Origin: Actinoplanes missouriensis 431
GTDB lineage: Bacteria; Actinomycetota; Actinomycetes; Mycobacteriales; Micromonosporaceae
Direction of reading: 5' to 3'
Length of the DNA: 64,000 nt
Assembly: GCF_000284295.1 (NCBI RefSeq)
Contig: NC_017093.1
Coordinates: 7,316,001-7,380,000 of the forward strand
The notes beneath the pieces are model-generated. The model worked only from the letters and a program-made list of their open reading frames with translations, was not told the origin of the DNA and made no database searches. Both the position numbers and the translations under genes were made by a program. Position 1 is the first letter of the stretch. Every line of letters starts with the position of its first letter. Shown here piece by piece: positions 8,911 to 17,581 of this stretch.

Positions 8911-8977
8911 TCGCGGTCTGGACGATCCCGTAACCGAGCAGGACGGAGACGAGCGCCCAGGAGAAGAAGAGCCTCAT
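8885..8977 (-). CDS. Small single-span membrane protein partner of the OFA transporter
   Basis: A 30-residue frame, MRLFFSWALVSVLLGYGIV then QTAITAAKLFQ, that is essentially one transmembrane helix. Its ATG overlaps the transporter stop (ATGA, 8974-8977), so translation is coupled. Its 3' end overlaps the convergent LacI gene by 26 bp. Tiny proteins in this position are known beside OFA-family transporters in actinobacteria (MFS transporter small subunit). The call rests on the coupling and the hydrophobic profile. It is short enough to be missed by most gene finders. Confidence 0.7.
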   Translation of the reverse strand: MRLFFSWALVSVLLGYGIVQTAITAAKLFQ

Positions 8978-10362
8978 GCCGTCTTCACCTCCTCACGGGC
9001 TTCCTCGTGGTACTTCGAGGGGACCGGTCGCACCAGCAGGTTCGCGACGAAACCGACGGCGAGCAGCGCGACCATGGTGAACAGCGCCGGCCGGTAGGCG
9101 TCCGCCGTCAGCGTCCCCGGCTTGCCCTGCGCGTCCAGGAACCCGTTGATGATCAGCGGTCCGGCCACCCCGGCCGCGGACCAGGCGGTCAGCAGCCGGC
9201 CATGGATCGCACCCACCTGGTACGTCCCGAACAGGTCCCGCAGATACGCCGGAACAGTGGCGAACCCGCCGCCGTAGAACGACAGGATCAGCCCGGCCAG
9301 CAGCACGAACAGCGGCGTCGCGGCCGGCCCCACCAGGGCCAGCAGCGCGTAGAGCACGATGCCGCCACCGAGGTAGAGCATGTAGATGGGCTTGCGGCCG
9401 ATCAGGTCGGAGGTCGACGACCAGGCGAACCGGCCGGCCATGTTGAACAGCGACAGCACGCCGACGAAACCGGCCGCCGCGGAGACCGCGACGCTCGACG
9501 TGCCGCCGTCCCGGAAGAAGTCCTGGATCATCGGGCTGGCCTGCTCCAGGATCCCGATGCCGGCCGTGACGTTGCAGAACAGCACGATCCAGAGCAGCCA
9601 GAAGGCACGGGTGCGGATCGCGTTCGCGGCGGAGACCTGCGCGGTGGTGACCAGCGGCTTCTCCCGTACCGAAGCGGGGTCCCAGCCCTCCGGCTGCCAC
9701 CCGTCCCGGGGCACCCGGATGTTGACCACCCCGAACATCATGATCACGAAGTAGCCGATGCCCAGGGTGAGAAAGAGCGCGGTCAGCGCGCTGCCGTCGG
9801 CCACCGAGGTCGCGACATTCGGGTCGTACCCGCTGTCGTAGAACGACATGAGCTGCCGGGAGAGCGGCCCGGCGATCAGCGCCCCGCCGCCGAACCCCAT
9901 GATGGCCAGGCCGGTGGCGAGGCCGGGCCGGTCCGGGAACCACTTGATCAGCGTGGAGACCGGCGAGATGTACCCGATGCCGAGCCCGATCCCGCCGAGC
10001 ACGCCGTACCCCAGATAGAGCAGCCAGAGCTGGGTGGTGGCGATGCCGAGCGCGCCGATCAGGAAGCCGGACGCCCAGAACGCGGCGGAGACGAACATCG
10101 CCTTGCGCGGCCCGTTCGCCTCCACCCAGGTTCCGCCGACCGCGGCCGAGAGGCCCAGCATCACGATCGCGATGCTGAAGATGACGCCGACCGCGGTCTG
10201 GCTGGTGTCGAAGTGCTGGACCAGGGAGTTCTTGTAGACGCTTGTGGCGTACACCTGGCCGATGCACAGGTGAACCGAGAGCGCGGCGGGCGGGATGAGC
10301 CAGCGGCTGTATCCCGGCGGAGCAACGGTGTGCTCGCGGTCTAGCGCGGAGAGCAGGGCCAT
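8974..10362 (-). CDS. OFA-family MFS transporter (oxalate/formate antiporter-like)
   Basis: 462 residues with 12 predicted membrane spans. The GGIGLGIGYISPVSTLIKWFP stretch (about 118-138) and the FATVPAYLRDLFGTYQVGAIHG stretch (about 366-387) are characteristic of the OFA branch, whose members exchange small carboxylates. It starts 9 nt after the upstream polymerase gene, with AGGGCG before ATG 10362, so the two may share an mRNA, though no functional link is obvious. It is followed by the coupled 30-residue partner. The substrate cannot be read from the sequence. Confidence 0.85.
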   Translation of the reverse strand: MALLSALDREHTVAPPGYSRWLIPPAALSVHLCIGQVYATSVYKNSLVQHFDTSQTAVGVIFSIAIVMLGLSAAVGGTWVEANGPRKAMFVSAAFWASGFLIGALGIATTQLWLLYLGYGVLGGIGLGIGYISPVSTLIKWFPDRPGLATGLAIMGFGGGALIAGPLSRQLMSFYDSGYDPNVATSVADGSALTALFLTLGIGYFVIMMFGVVNIRVPRDGWQPEGWDPASVREKPLVTTAQVSAANAIRTRAFWLLWIVLFCNVTAGIGILEQASPMIQDFFRDGGTSSVAVSAAAGFVGVLSLFNMAGRFAWSSTSDLIGRKPIYMLYLGGGIVLYALLALVGPAATPLFVLLAGLILSFYGGGFATVPAYLRDLFGTYQVGAIHGRLLTAWSAAGVAGPLIINGFLDAQGKPGTLTADAYRPALFTMVALLAVGFVANLLVRPVPSKYHEEAREEVKTA

Positions 10363-10371
10363 CGCAGCGCC

Positions 10372-11313
10372 CTACCCATCGTCATCAGTCGATAAACCTT
10401 CCTGATCGGCCCACTCCAGCAGCGTGTCCAGGGAAAACGCCTGATCGTCGATCGTGGCGTGGAGATCACCCAGCTCGGCGAACCGGGCCGGCACGGTCCG
10501 GATCGTCAGGTCCCGCGGCTCCACGTCCGGGATCTCGTCCCAGCGCACCGGGGTGGAGACGGTCGCCGACGGGACACCACGCACCGAGTACGCGCTGGCG
10601 ATGGTGTGGTCCCGCGCGTTCTGGTTGTAGTCGATGAAGAGCGACTTCGGGTCCCGGTCCTTGCGCCACCAGGTGGTGGTCACGTCGTCCGGCGCCCGTT
10701 TCTCCACCGCGCGGGCGAACGCGAGGGCGGCCCGGCGCACCTCGGAGAAGCCCCAGCGCGGCTCGATCCGGACGTAGACGTGCAGTCCCTTGCCGCCGGA
10801 CGTCTTCGGGTACCCGGTGATCCCCAGCTCGTCGAGCACCTCGTGGACCACGCCGGCCACCGTGCGGACCGTGTCGAACGGGCAGTCCGGCATCGGGTCC
10901 AGATCGATCCGCCACTCGTCCGGTCTCTCGGTGTCCGCCCGCCGGGAGTTCCACGGATGGAACTCCACGGTGGACATCTGCACGGCCCAGATCACGTCGG
11001 CCGGCTTGGTCACGCAGAGCTCGTCGGCGTGCCGGTTGTAGCGCGGGAACTTCACCCGGACCGTCTCCAGCCAGGGCGGTGCGCCGTTCGGCACGCGTTT
11101 CTGGTGCACCTTCTCCCCGGACAGGCCGTCCGGGAAGCGGTGCAGCATGCAGGGTCGCTCGCGGAGCGCCCGGACGATCCCGTCGCTCACCGCCAGGTAG
11201 TACTCGACCAGGTCGAGCTTGGTGGCGCCGAGCTCCGGGAAGTAGATCCGGTCCGGGTTGGAGACGCGGACGTCGTAGTCGCCGGCTTCGATGACAGTGG
11301 CTTTCGCGGCCAT
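10372..11313 (-). CDS. Stand-alone LigD-like primase-polymerase (NHEJ polymerase domain)
   Basis: 313 residues of archaeo-eukaryotic primase fold, the polymerase module of bacterial non-homologous end joining. Catalytic aspartates D137 and D139 stand in RIDLDPMPD; the SGGKGLHVYV motif is at 172-181; the third metal ligand D228 is in SLFIDYNQN. The positions almost coincide with those of mycobacterial PolDom. There is no ligase or nuclease domain fused, and no ku or ligase gene in the window, so the partners must be elsewhere. It lies 10 nt after an acyl-CoA dehydrogenase gene on the same strand. Confidence 0.9.
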   Translation of the reverse strand: MAAKATVIEAGDYDVRVSNPDRIYFPELGATKLDLVEYYLAVSDGIVRALRERPCMLHRFPDGLSGEKVHQKRVPNGAPPWLETVRVKFPRYNRHADELCVTKPADVIWAVQMSTVEFHPWNSRRADTERPDEWRIDLDPMPDCPFDTVRTVAGVVHEVLDELGITGYPKTSGGKGLHVYVRIEPRWGFSEVRRAALAFARAVEKRAPDDVTTTWWRKDRDPKSLFIDYNQNARDHTIASAYSVRGVPSATVSTPVRWDEIPDVEPRDLTIRTVPARFAELGDLHATIDDQAFSLDTLLEWADQEGLSTDDDG

Positions 11314-11323
11314 GCCATGAAAC

Positions 11324-13045
11324 CTAGCCGAGCCACGCCTCTTTCATGTCCAGAAGAAGGGTGTCGCCCGTGTCGAGCAGGTCCAGCATCGGCGCGATCC
11401 GGGGCAGCTCGTGGGTCACGAAATACCGCGCGGCCAGGCGTTTGCCCTCGTAGAAGTCGCCTTCCTTGCCGTCCGCGGCACGCCACTGCTCCAGCCAGAT
11501 CCAGGCGATCACCAGATGCCCGGCGGCGTCGAGATACGCCGTGGCGTTCACCAGCGCCCGCTCCGCGTCCCCCGAGGCCCACAGCTTCGCTGTGGTCCGT
11601 GCCAGGCGATCCGCCGCCTCCGCCACCGGCTTTCCAAGATCATCGGGTACGTCCGAGGCAGTCTCCCGGATCCGGTCCAGCAGCAGGCCCAGTCCCGCCC
11701 CGCCCTTCATGGTCACCTTGCGGCCCAGCAGGTCGAGAGCCTGGATCCCGTCGGTGCCCTCGTGGATCGAGTTGAGCCGGTTGTCCCGGTAGAACTGCTC
11801 CACCGGGTACTCGCGGGTGTAGCCGTACCCGCCGTGGATCTGGATGGCGTGGTCGTCGGCGAGCCGGCACCACTGCGACGGCCACGCCTTGACGATCGGG
11901 GTGAGCACGTCCAGGAGCAGGTCGTTCTCCGGCGACGACTCGTCGACCAGCTTCGCGGCGTAGAGGATCAGAGCCAGACCCCCCTCGACGTACGACTTGG
12001 AGGCGAGCAGCATCCGCCGTACATCGGGATGTTGAATGATCGGCACCGGAGGGGCCGCGGGGTCCTTGCCGGCGACCGGCCGGCCCTGGGTGCGCTCCTT
12101 GGCGTAGTCGAGCGCGTGCAGGTACCCGGTGTAACCGAGGGCGACCGCGCCGGCCCCGACGCCGATCCGCGCCTCGTTCATCATGTGGAACATGTACTGG
12201 AGGCCGCGGCCCTCCTCGCCCACCAGGTACCCGGTCGCGTCGTCGAAGGCGAGCACCGTGTTGGTGGTCCCGCGGTACCCCATCTTGTGGTTCAGCCCGG
12301 CCAGGGTGACGCCGTTGCGCTCGCCGGTGTCCAGGTCCTTCTTCGGCACGATGAAGAGCGACAGGCCCTTGACACCGGGCGGCGCGCCCGCGACCCGGGC
12401 CAGCACCAGGTGGATGATGTTCTCGCTGAGCTCGTGGTCGCCGCCGGAGATCCACATCTTGCTGCCGGTGACCCGGTAGGCGTCGCCGGACTTCACGGCC
12501 CTCGTCGTCACGTCGCTGAGCGACGAGCCGGCCTGCGGCTCGGAGAGACACATGGTGCCGGTGAACCGGCCCTCGATCATCGGCTGGACGAACCGGGCGA
12601 TCTGTTCCTCGGTGCCGTGGGTGAGCAGCAGATGCGCGTTCGCCGAGGTCAGCATCGCGTAGGCGGACGTGCCGGTGTTGGCGGCCTGGAACCAGAGGAA
12701 GCAGGCCCGCTGCACCACGAGCGGCAGTTGCAACCCGCCGTGCTCGGCGTCCACGGTCCCGGCGATCAGCCCGGACTCGGCGAAGACCTTGAGCGCCTTC
12801 GCCACCTCCGGGATGATCTCCACCCGCTCGCCGTCGAACGTCGGCTCGTTGAGGTCGTTCTTGCGGTTGTGCGGCGCGAAGTCGCGCTCGGCGATCCGCT
12901 GCGAGACCTCCAGGAACGCGTCGAACGTCTCCCGGGAGTGGTCGGCGAACCGCTCCCGGGCGGTCAGCGACTCCACATCGAGCCATTCGTAGAGCAGGAA
13001 CGCGAGATCTCGCTGGGAGAGCACCTTGGACACCGCAGCCACCAC
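11324..13045 (-). CDS. Acyl-CoA dehydrogenase (long FadE type)
   Basis: FAD-dependent first step of fatty-acid beta-oxidation, about 573 residues. Motifs: MCLSEPQAGSSLSD and GSKMWISGGDHE (flavin/acyl-CoA contacts), IHGGYGYTREYP, and SIHEGTDGIQALD, where the glutamate of HEGT is the usual catalytic base. A C-terminal helical extension of about 120 residues matches the ~600-residue class. The start is one of two adjacent GTG codons (13045 or 13042), with AAGGAG 15 nt upstream, which is a long spacing. A 15-bp inverted repeat lies just upstream and may be its operator. Confidence 0.88.
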   Translation of the reverse strand: MVAAVSKVLSQRDLAFLLYEWLDVESLTARERFADHSRETFDAFLEVSQRIAERDFAPHNRKNDLNEPTFDGERVEIIPEVAKALKVFAESGLIAGTVDAEHGGLQLPLVVQRACFLWFQAANTGTSAYAMLTSANAHLLLTHGTEEQIARFVQPMIEGRFTGTMCLSEPQAGSSLSDVTTRAVKSGDAYRVTGSKMWISGGDHELSENIIHLVLARVAGAPPGVKGLSLFIVPKKDLDTGERNGVTLAGLNHKMGYRGTTNTVLAFDDATGYLVGEEGRGLQYMFHMMNEARIGVGAGAVALGYTGYLHALDYAKERTQGRPVAGKDPAAPPVPIIQHPDVRRMLLASKSYVEGGLALILYAAKLVDESSPENDLLLDVLTPIVKAWPSQWCRLADDHAIQIHGGYGYTREYPVEQFYRDNRLNSIHEGTDGIQALDLLGRKVTMKGGAGLGLLLDRIRETASDVPDDLGKPVAEAADRLARTTAKLWASGDAERALVNATAYLDAAGHLVIAWIWLEQWRAADGKEGDFYEGKRLAARYFVTHELPRIAPMLDLLDTGDTLLLDMKEAWLG

Positions 13046-13065
13046 CGTTCGTCGGAAAAACTCCT

Positions 13066-13080
13066 TGCACACAGTGTGCA
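13066..13080 (-). promoter_or_regulatory. Candidate operator before the acyl-CoA dehydrogenase gene
   Basis: TGCACACTGTGTGCA, perfect 6-bp arms with a 3-bp spacer, 21 nt before the acyl-CoA dehydrogenase start and 6 nt after the GGDEF gene stop. It overlaps the purine run that serves as Shine-Dalgarno. TetR- and GntR-family fatty-acid regulators use sites of this size; the protein is not identified. Confidence 0.5.
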
Positions 13081-13086
13081 CTAAGT

Positions 13087-14880
13087 TCAGTCCGACGCGC
13101 GGTGCCTGCCCGACCGGCCGCGCTCGCCGCCCGTCCGGCGACTGCCGCCGGCGTGCTTGATCGCGTACATGGCGTGGTCCGCGGCGCGCAGCGCGGCATC
13201 CGGGTTCTCGGCCGCCGGCGCGAGGTGCACGCCGATGCTCGCGCCGATCCGGATCTCCTGCCCGGCGATCCGGAACGGCAGCTCCAGGACGTACCGGATC
13301 CGGCCGCTCATCGTCGCGGCGTCCTTCTCCGACAGCACGCCGGGCATCAGGACCACGAACTCGTCGCCGCCCACCCGGGAGAGCACGTCGGTCTCCCGGA
13401 CACACGCGGTGAGCCGGTCCGCCACCTGACGCAGCAGCTCGTCGCCGACCTCGTGCCCGTACGCGTCGTTGACCGGCTTGAATCCGTCCAGGTCCACGAA
13501 GAGCACGGCGACCGGGGCATCCGACAGCGACGAGCCCAGCGCGTCCTGCATCCGCCGGCGGTTCGGCAGGCCGGTGAGCGGGTCGTGCTGCGCCTCGTGC
13601 GCCAGCCGCTCGTGGAACGCCTTGGTCTCGGACACGTCCCGCGCGTTGATCACGACGCCGTCCAGCGACGGGTTGTGCAGCTGGTTCGAGGCGGTGAAGT
13701 CGAACCAGCGGTACTCGCCGCCGGCCGAGCGGATCCGGCACTGCAGGCTGATCGCGCCGTTCGGCTCGTCGAGCAGCCGGCTGAGCCGCTCACGCATCTC
13801 CGGCTCGTCATCCGGATGCATCAGCTCGAAGACGCTGTGCCCGATCAGCGCGCCGGTCTTGAAGCCGAGGACGGCCTGCGAGCTCGGGCTGCTGAACACG
13901 ATCCGGCCCCGGCCGTCGAGCACCGACACCAGGTCCGGCGCGTGCTGGATCAGCGCCTGGAACCGCTCGTCGGCGCGACGCCGCTGGACCTGGGTGCGGT
14001 AGCCGAGCACCGAGATGCCGGCCACCCCGATCAGCAGCATCGCGAGCAGGGTCAGGTTCAGGGTCTGGCTGCGGGCGTGCACCACACCGTCGAACGAGGA
14101 CTTGGTCTGCGTACGCACGTAGGACCAGCCGCTGGGCAGGCCGCCGTAGACGATCGCGATCATGTCGGTCTTGCCGGACCGGTACTCGACGAACCGCACC
14201 CCGTCCGGACCCAGCGCGGCGCTGACCGCAGGGTCGATCCGGGTGCCGATCAGGGCCCTGTCGCTGGACGCCCCGACCACGCCGGCGCTGTCCACCACGA
14301 AGGTCCGGTGCGCCTGGGTGGAGAGTCGCACGAGGTAGGTCTGCAGCGACGTCTTGGCGACCTGGTTGAGGCCGATCAGGTAACCGATCACCGAGTCGTT
14401 GACCTGGATCGGCACCGCCACCGCCGCGAGCGTCGTCCCGTTCGCGGTCATCACGCTGGAGAAACCGGCCTGCCCCTGGGTCAGCTGGGCCTTCATCGGC
14501 GCCCAGCCGGCATCGGTGGCGGCCGGCAGCCCCGACTTGCGGCTCGAGGTGAGGACGTTGCCGTCCATGTCGGCGGTGAGCAGGCCGTACTGGAAGGTGG
14601 TGCTCTTCGCGGCCGCGGCCGCGAGGGTCCCCCGGTCCGCCGCGTTGTCCCGGCCCAGGTGCAGGGCGTGCTCGGCGAGGATCGAGGAGAGCTCGGCGGC
14701 CGAGTTCACCTGCAGCTGACCGGTGAGCGTGCCGTTGTTCGTGCCGAGCGCGCTGCTGTCCGCGCGGTGCACCGTGTCGGCCGCGCGCAGCGCCGACCGG
14801 TTCACCAGAAAGCCGATCACTCCGGCGGCAGCCAGCAGCAACACGCTGACCACCACCGCGATCCAGTTACGCAGGCGCAT
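13087..14880 (-). CDS. Membrane sensor diguanylate cyclase (Cache-like, PAS, GGDEF)
   Basis: 597 residues. One membrane span at 7-27, an extracytoplasmic Cache-like sensor (about 30-270), a second span (273-293), a PAS domain (305-420) and a GGDEF domain (428-585). The active-site loop is GGDEF (504-508) and the inhibitory RxxD site RETD (495-498) lies exactly 5 residues upstream, so it should make c-di-GMP with product feedback. ATG 14880 has a strong GAGGAGGGA. The C-terminal tail is Arg/Gly-rich. There is no EAL domain; the window's other c-di-GMP protein (58708) carries one. Confidence 0.9.
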   Translation of the reverse strand: MRLRNWIAVVVSVLLLAAAGVIGFLVNRSALRAADTVHRADSSALGTNNGTLTGQLQVNSAAELSSILAEHALHLGRDNAADRGTLAAAAAKSTTFQYGLLTADMDGNVLTSSRKSGLPAATDAGWAPMKAQLTQGQAGFSSVMTANGTTLAAVAVPIQVNDSVIGYLIGLNQVAKTSLQTYLVRLSTQAHRTFVVDSAGVVGASSDRALIGTRIDPAVSAALGPDGVRFVEYRSGKTDMIAIVYGGLPSGWSYVRTQTKSSFDGVVHARSQTLNLTLLAMLLIGVAGISVLGYRTQVQRRRADERFQALIQHAPDLVSVLDGRGRIVFSSPSSQAVLGFKTGALIGHSVFELMHPDDEPEMRERLSRLLDEPNGAISLQCRIRSAGGEYRWFDFTASNQLHNPSLDGVVINARDVSETKAFHERLAHEAQHDPLTGLPNRRRMQDALGSSLSDAPVAVLFVDLDGFKPVNDAYGHEVGDELLRQVADRLTACVRETDVLSRVGGDEFVVLMPGVLSEKDAATMSGRIRYVLELPFRIAGQEIRIGASIGVHLAPAAENPDAALRAADHAMYAIKHAGGSRRTGGERGRSGRHRASD

Positions 14881-15046
14881 TCCGTCCCTCCTCGGTGCAT
14901 CTGATCGGCAGACCGAACACGGACTGAACGAATCCCACCTAGGGGCTTCGCCAGGGAAGAACTCGGGGAAAAGGGGGCGGCGCTTCCGGTCATCGACCCA
15001 CGATGATGGGGAGGCAACAGTGCGTCGTCGATGAACGGAGCACCGC

Positions 15047-16795
15047 ATGCGCAGACAGGTGGTCGCGCCGCCTCCGGGGTGGCTCACCCCACTCCGTGCC
15101 CGGATCCCGGCACCCCGGCGATCACCGGAGAGCCGGGCGCCTTCGCCGGTTCAGGACGCGCCACGGGATCAGGGCGCGCCGCGGGGCCGCCGGATCGTCC
15201 GGACCGGCCTCACCCTCACCGGCGCCGCGTTCGCCGCCGTCTTCTTCTGCCTCGCCTTCACCCCGTCGCTGCTCCCCCGCGCCTGGTTCCTCCAGGGGGT
15301 GGTCGCCGGCATCACCGCGGCGACGGGTTACGCGCTGGGCACCGCGATCGGCGCGCTGGTCCGGGTGTGGCTGCGGTTCAGCGAGCGGACGGTCCGGCTC
15401 GCGTGGCGGGCGCTGTTCTCGCTCGTACCCCTGTTGTTCCTGTTCTTCCTCTGGCTCGGCACCCGGTGGCAGCGCGAGCTTCGCGTGCGGCTCGGCATGC
15501 CCCAGGCCCAGGAGTACGACGTGGCCCGCACGCTCGGCGTCGGCCTGCTCGCCTTCGCCGTGATCCTGCTCGTCGCGCGCAGCCTGCGGCTCGCCACCCA
15601 CGGCTTCGCCCTGGTCTTCCGGCAGGTCGTCCCGAACCGCGCGGCCTACTGCGCGGGCACCGTCGTGGTCGCGCTGCTCAGCTACAGCGCGCTGGACGGC
15701 CTGGTGATGGCGCAGCTGGTCACGATGGCCGACCGGTCCGCGGCGGTGGTCAACAGCGGCACCGGCAACGGGGTCATGGTGCCGACGTCGTCGCTGCGCT
15801 CCGGCGGCCCGAGGTCGCTGGTGGCCTGGGACTCGCTGGGCCGGCAGGGCCGGGCGTTCGTCGCCGGCGCGCCGAGCATCGACGAGCTGACCGCGTTCGC
15901 CGGCCGGCCGGCGCGCGAGCCGATCCGCGTCTACGCCGGTCTGACCTCGGCGGACACCGTCGAGGAGCGGGCCGCGCTGGCGGTCCGCGAGATGGACCGC
16001 ACCGGCGCGTTCGACCGCGCGGTGATCGCCATCGTCACGCCCACCGGGACCGGCTGGGTGGACGGCAAGGTGACCCGCTCCCTGGAGTACATGTACGCCG
16101 GGGACACCGCCCTGATCTCCATGCAGTACTCCTACATGCCGAGCTGGATCTCGTTCTGGGGCGATCGGTCGGACGTGGTCGGCAGCGCGACCGCCCTGAT
16201 CGACGCGGTGCGCGGCCGGTGGGCGGCGATGCCCGAGGCCACCCGGCCCAAGCTGCTGCTCTTCGGCGAGAGCCTCGGCACGTACGGCCTGGAGAAGACG
16301 TTCGGCTCGGCGGCCGCGCTGGCCGCCGGCTCGGACGGCGCGCTGCTGCTCGGGCCGACGTTCGCGAACCCGGTGCACCGGCAGCTGACCGAGGAGCGTG
16401 CCGCCGGCAGCCCGGTCTGGGACCCGATCTACCCGGACCTGCCGATCGAGTTCGCGGAGAACGCGGCGACCCTGCGCGCGCCCGCCGCCGAACGCCCGAA
16501 GGTGGTCTACCTGCAGAACGCGACGGACCCGGTGGTCTGGTGGAGCTGGGATCTGTTCTGGAAGAAGCCGGAGTGGCTGACCGGCGAGCGCGGGCCGGAC
16601 GTCACCCCGGCCATGCACTGGTACCCGGGCGTCACGTTCTGGCAGACCTCGTGCGACCTGCTCTTCGCGAACAAGGCGCCGACCGGCCACGGTCACGTCT
16701 ACAAGTCCGAAACGGTCGACGGATGGGCCGCGCTGGCCCCGCCGCCGGGCTGGTCAGTTTCGGACACGCTGCGACTGCGGGCCCTGCTCGGCTAG
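15047..16795 (+). CDS. Membrane alpha/beta-hydrolase (Abhydrolase_9 family)
   Basis: 582 residues. After an Arg/Pro-rich cytoplasmic start come four to five membrane spans (about 50-210), then a C-terminal alpha/beta-hydrolase domain with nucleophile serine S409 in GESLGTYG and a late histidine in GHGHVYK. The family is widespread in actinobacteria with no assigned substrate. ATG 15047 follows ACGGAG. Its TAG stop overlaps the TAG of the convergent gene at 16792-16795 (shared CTAG). The domain call is firm, the function unknown. Confidence 0.85.
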   Translation: MRRQVVAPPPGWLTPLRARIPAPRRSPESRAPSPVQDAPRDQGAPRGRRIVRTGLTLTGAAFAAVFFCLAFTPSLLPRAWFLQGVVAGITAATGYALGTAIGALVRVWLRFSERTVRLAWRALFSLVPLLFLFFLWLGTRWQRELRVRLGMPQAQEYDVARTLGVGLLAFAVILLVARSLRLATHGFALVFRQVVPNRAAYCAGTVVVALLSYSALDGLVMAQLVTMADRSAAVVNSGTGNGVMVPTSSLRSGGPRSLVAWDSLGRQGRAFVAGAPSIDELTAFAGRPAREPIRVYAGLTSADTVEERAALAVREMDRTGAFDRAVIAIVTPTGTGWVDGKVTRSLEYMYAGDTALISMQYSYMPSWISFWGDRSDVVGSATALIDAVRGRWAAMPEATRPKLLLFGESLGTYGLEKTFGSAAALAAGSDGALLLGPTFANPVHRQLTEERAAGSPVWDPIYPDLPIEFAENAATLRAPAAERPKVVYLQNATDPVVWWSWDLFWKKPEWLTGERGPDVTPAMHWYPGVTFWQTSCDLLFANKAPTGHGHVYKSETVDGWAALAPPPGWSVSDTLRLRALLG

Positions 16796-17358
16796 CGCTT
16801 CAGCCAGGGCTGCAGGAGACGGGTCACCCGGGGCAGCACGAGGTAGGTCATGATCGGTGTCAGGACCAGCGTGCTGACGAGCGTCTTCAGCACCGTGTTC
16901 AGCGCGCCCAGATGCGGCGCCAGCAGGTACGCGGAGAGCAGGCTCACCGGGAAGAACCCGAGCCAGATGGTGACCGCCTGCTTCCATCGCGGCGGCGCGG
17001 CCGGCGCCGGGCCCGGCTCGTCGACCGCCAGCTCCCGGGGCGGGTCGAACCAGCCCTCGATCCCGGTGCGGCGCTCCACCCGGGTGTGCTCGACGAAGCC
17101 CTCGGCCGAGGAGAGCCACCAGCGGCGCTGCGCGGACTCCTCCCAGTCGTGCAGGGCCTCGGCGTCGGCGAAGCGGTAGAGCATGTGCCACTCGGAGGAG
17201 CCGACCTCGGGTCGTACCCAGCCGGTGCCGAGGAATCCGGGGAACGTCTCGGCCAGCGACGCGCCGGCGCGCACCCACGCGGCCATCTCGGCGGCCCGTG
17301 CCGGATCGGCACGGCGGGTGATGGCGACGGTGACAGCGAGCTGCGGCGGAGACTGCAT
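16792..17358 (-). CDS. Membrane-anchored antibiotic-biosynthesis-monooxygenase-fold protein
   Basis: 188 residues. A dimeric alpha/beta-barrel (ABM-like) domain at about 5-105 (VTVAITRRADPARAAEMAAWV, then WHMLYRFADAEAL), a linker, and a C-terminal pair of membrane helices (about 125-180). This fold joined to two membrane helices is a recurring, functionally unassigned actinobacterial architecture. ATG 17358 is chosen because the upstream in-frame extension reads through repeat-rich intergenic DNA. The stop is shared with the convergent hydrolase gene. Confidence 0.75.
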   Translation of the reverse strand: MQSPPQLAVTVAITRRADPARAAEMAAWVRAGASLAETFPGFLGTGWVRPEVGSSEWHMLYRFADAEALHDWEESAQRRWWLSSAEGFVEHTRVERRTGIEGWFDPPRELAVDEPGPAPAAPPRWKQAVTIWLGFFPVSLLSAYLLAPHLGALNTVLKTLVSTLVLTPIMTYLVLPRVTRLLQPWLKR

Positions 17359-17454
17359 ATCCCATAGTGTGGTACGCCCTTGTTTCCGGCACGCTTCATC
17401 CCGCCGATCAGTGCCGTGCCACACACCGGCTTGGCGCTCGCCGTGCGTGGGAGC

Positions 17455-17575
17455 TCGGGCGCGCTCTATGCCACAACTCCACACACAGGCGCTTAGCCCA
17501 CCACGCGAGTGGAATCCGGGCGCGCTCCGTGCCGCGACTCCACACGCAGGCGGTCGGCCCGGCCTGCGTGTGGAG
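17455..17575. repeat. Intergenic GTGTGGA repeat cluster with a 14-bp hairpin
   Basis: Two related blocks (17458-17490 and 17518-17550) share GGGCGCGCTC and ACTCCACAC. The second runs into a perfect hairpin CTCCACACGCAGGC / GCCTGCGTGTGGAG (17538-17551 with 17562-17575, 10-nt loop) lying 6 nt after the stop of the BNR gene, where it can act as terminator. Related blocks recur at about 29390, 57943-57993, 63835-63870 and 63906-63930, so this is a dispersed REP-like family. Confidence 0.65.
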
Positions 17576-17581
17576 CTGGGG

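Noticed and set aside
17359..17484. Longer N-terminus for the ABM-fold protein, starting at 17484
   Set aside because: The extra residues read through the dispersed GTGTGGA repeat and have Cys/Arg-rich random composition; ATG 17358 begins the fold.
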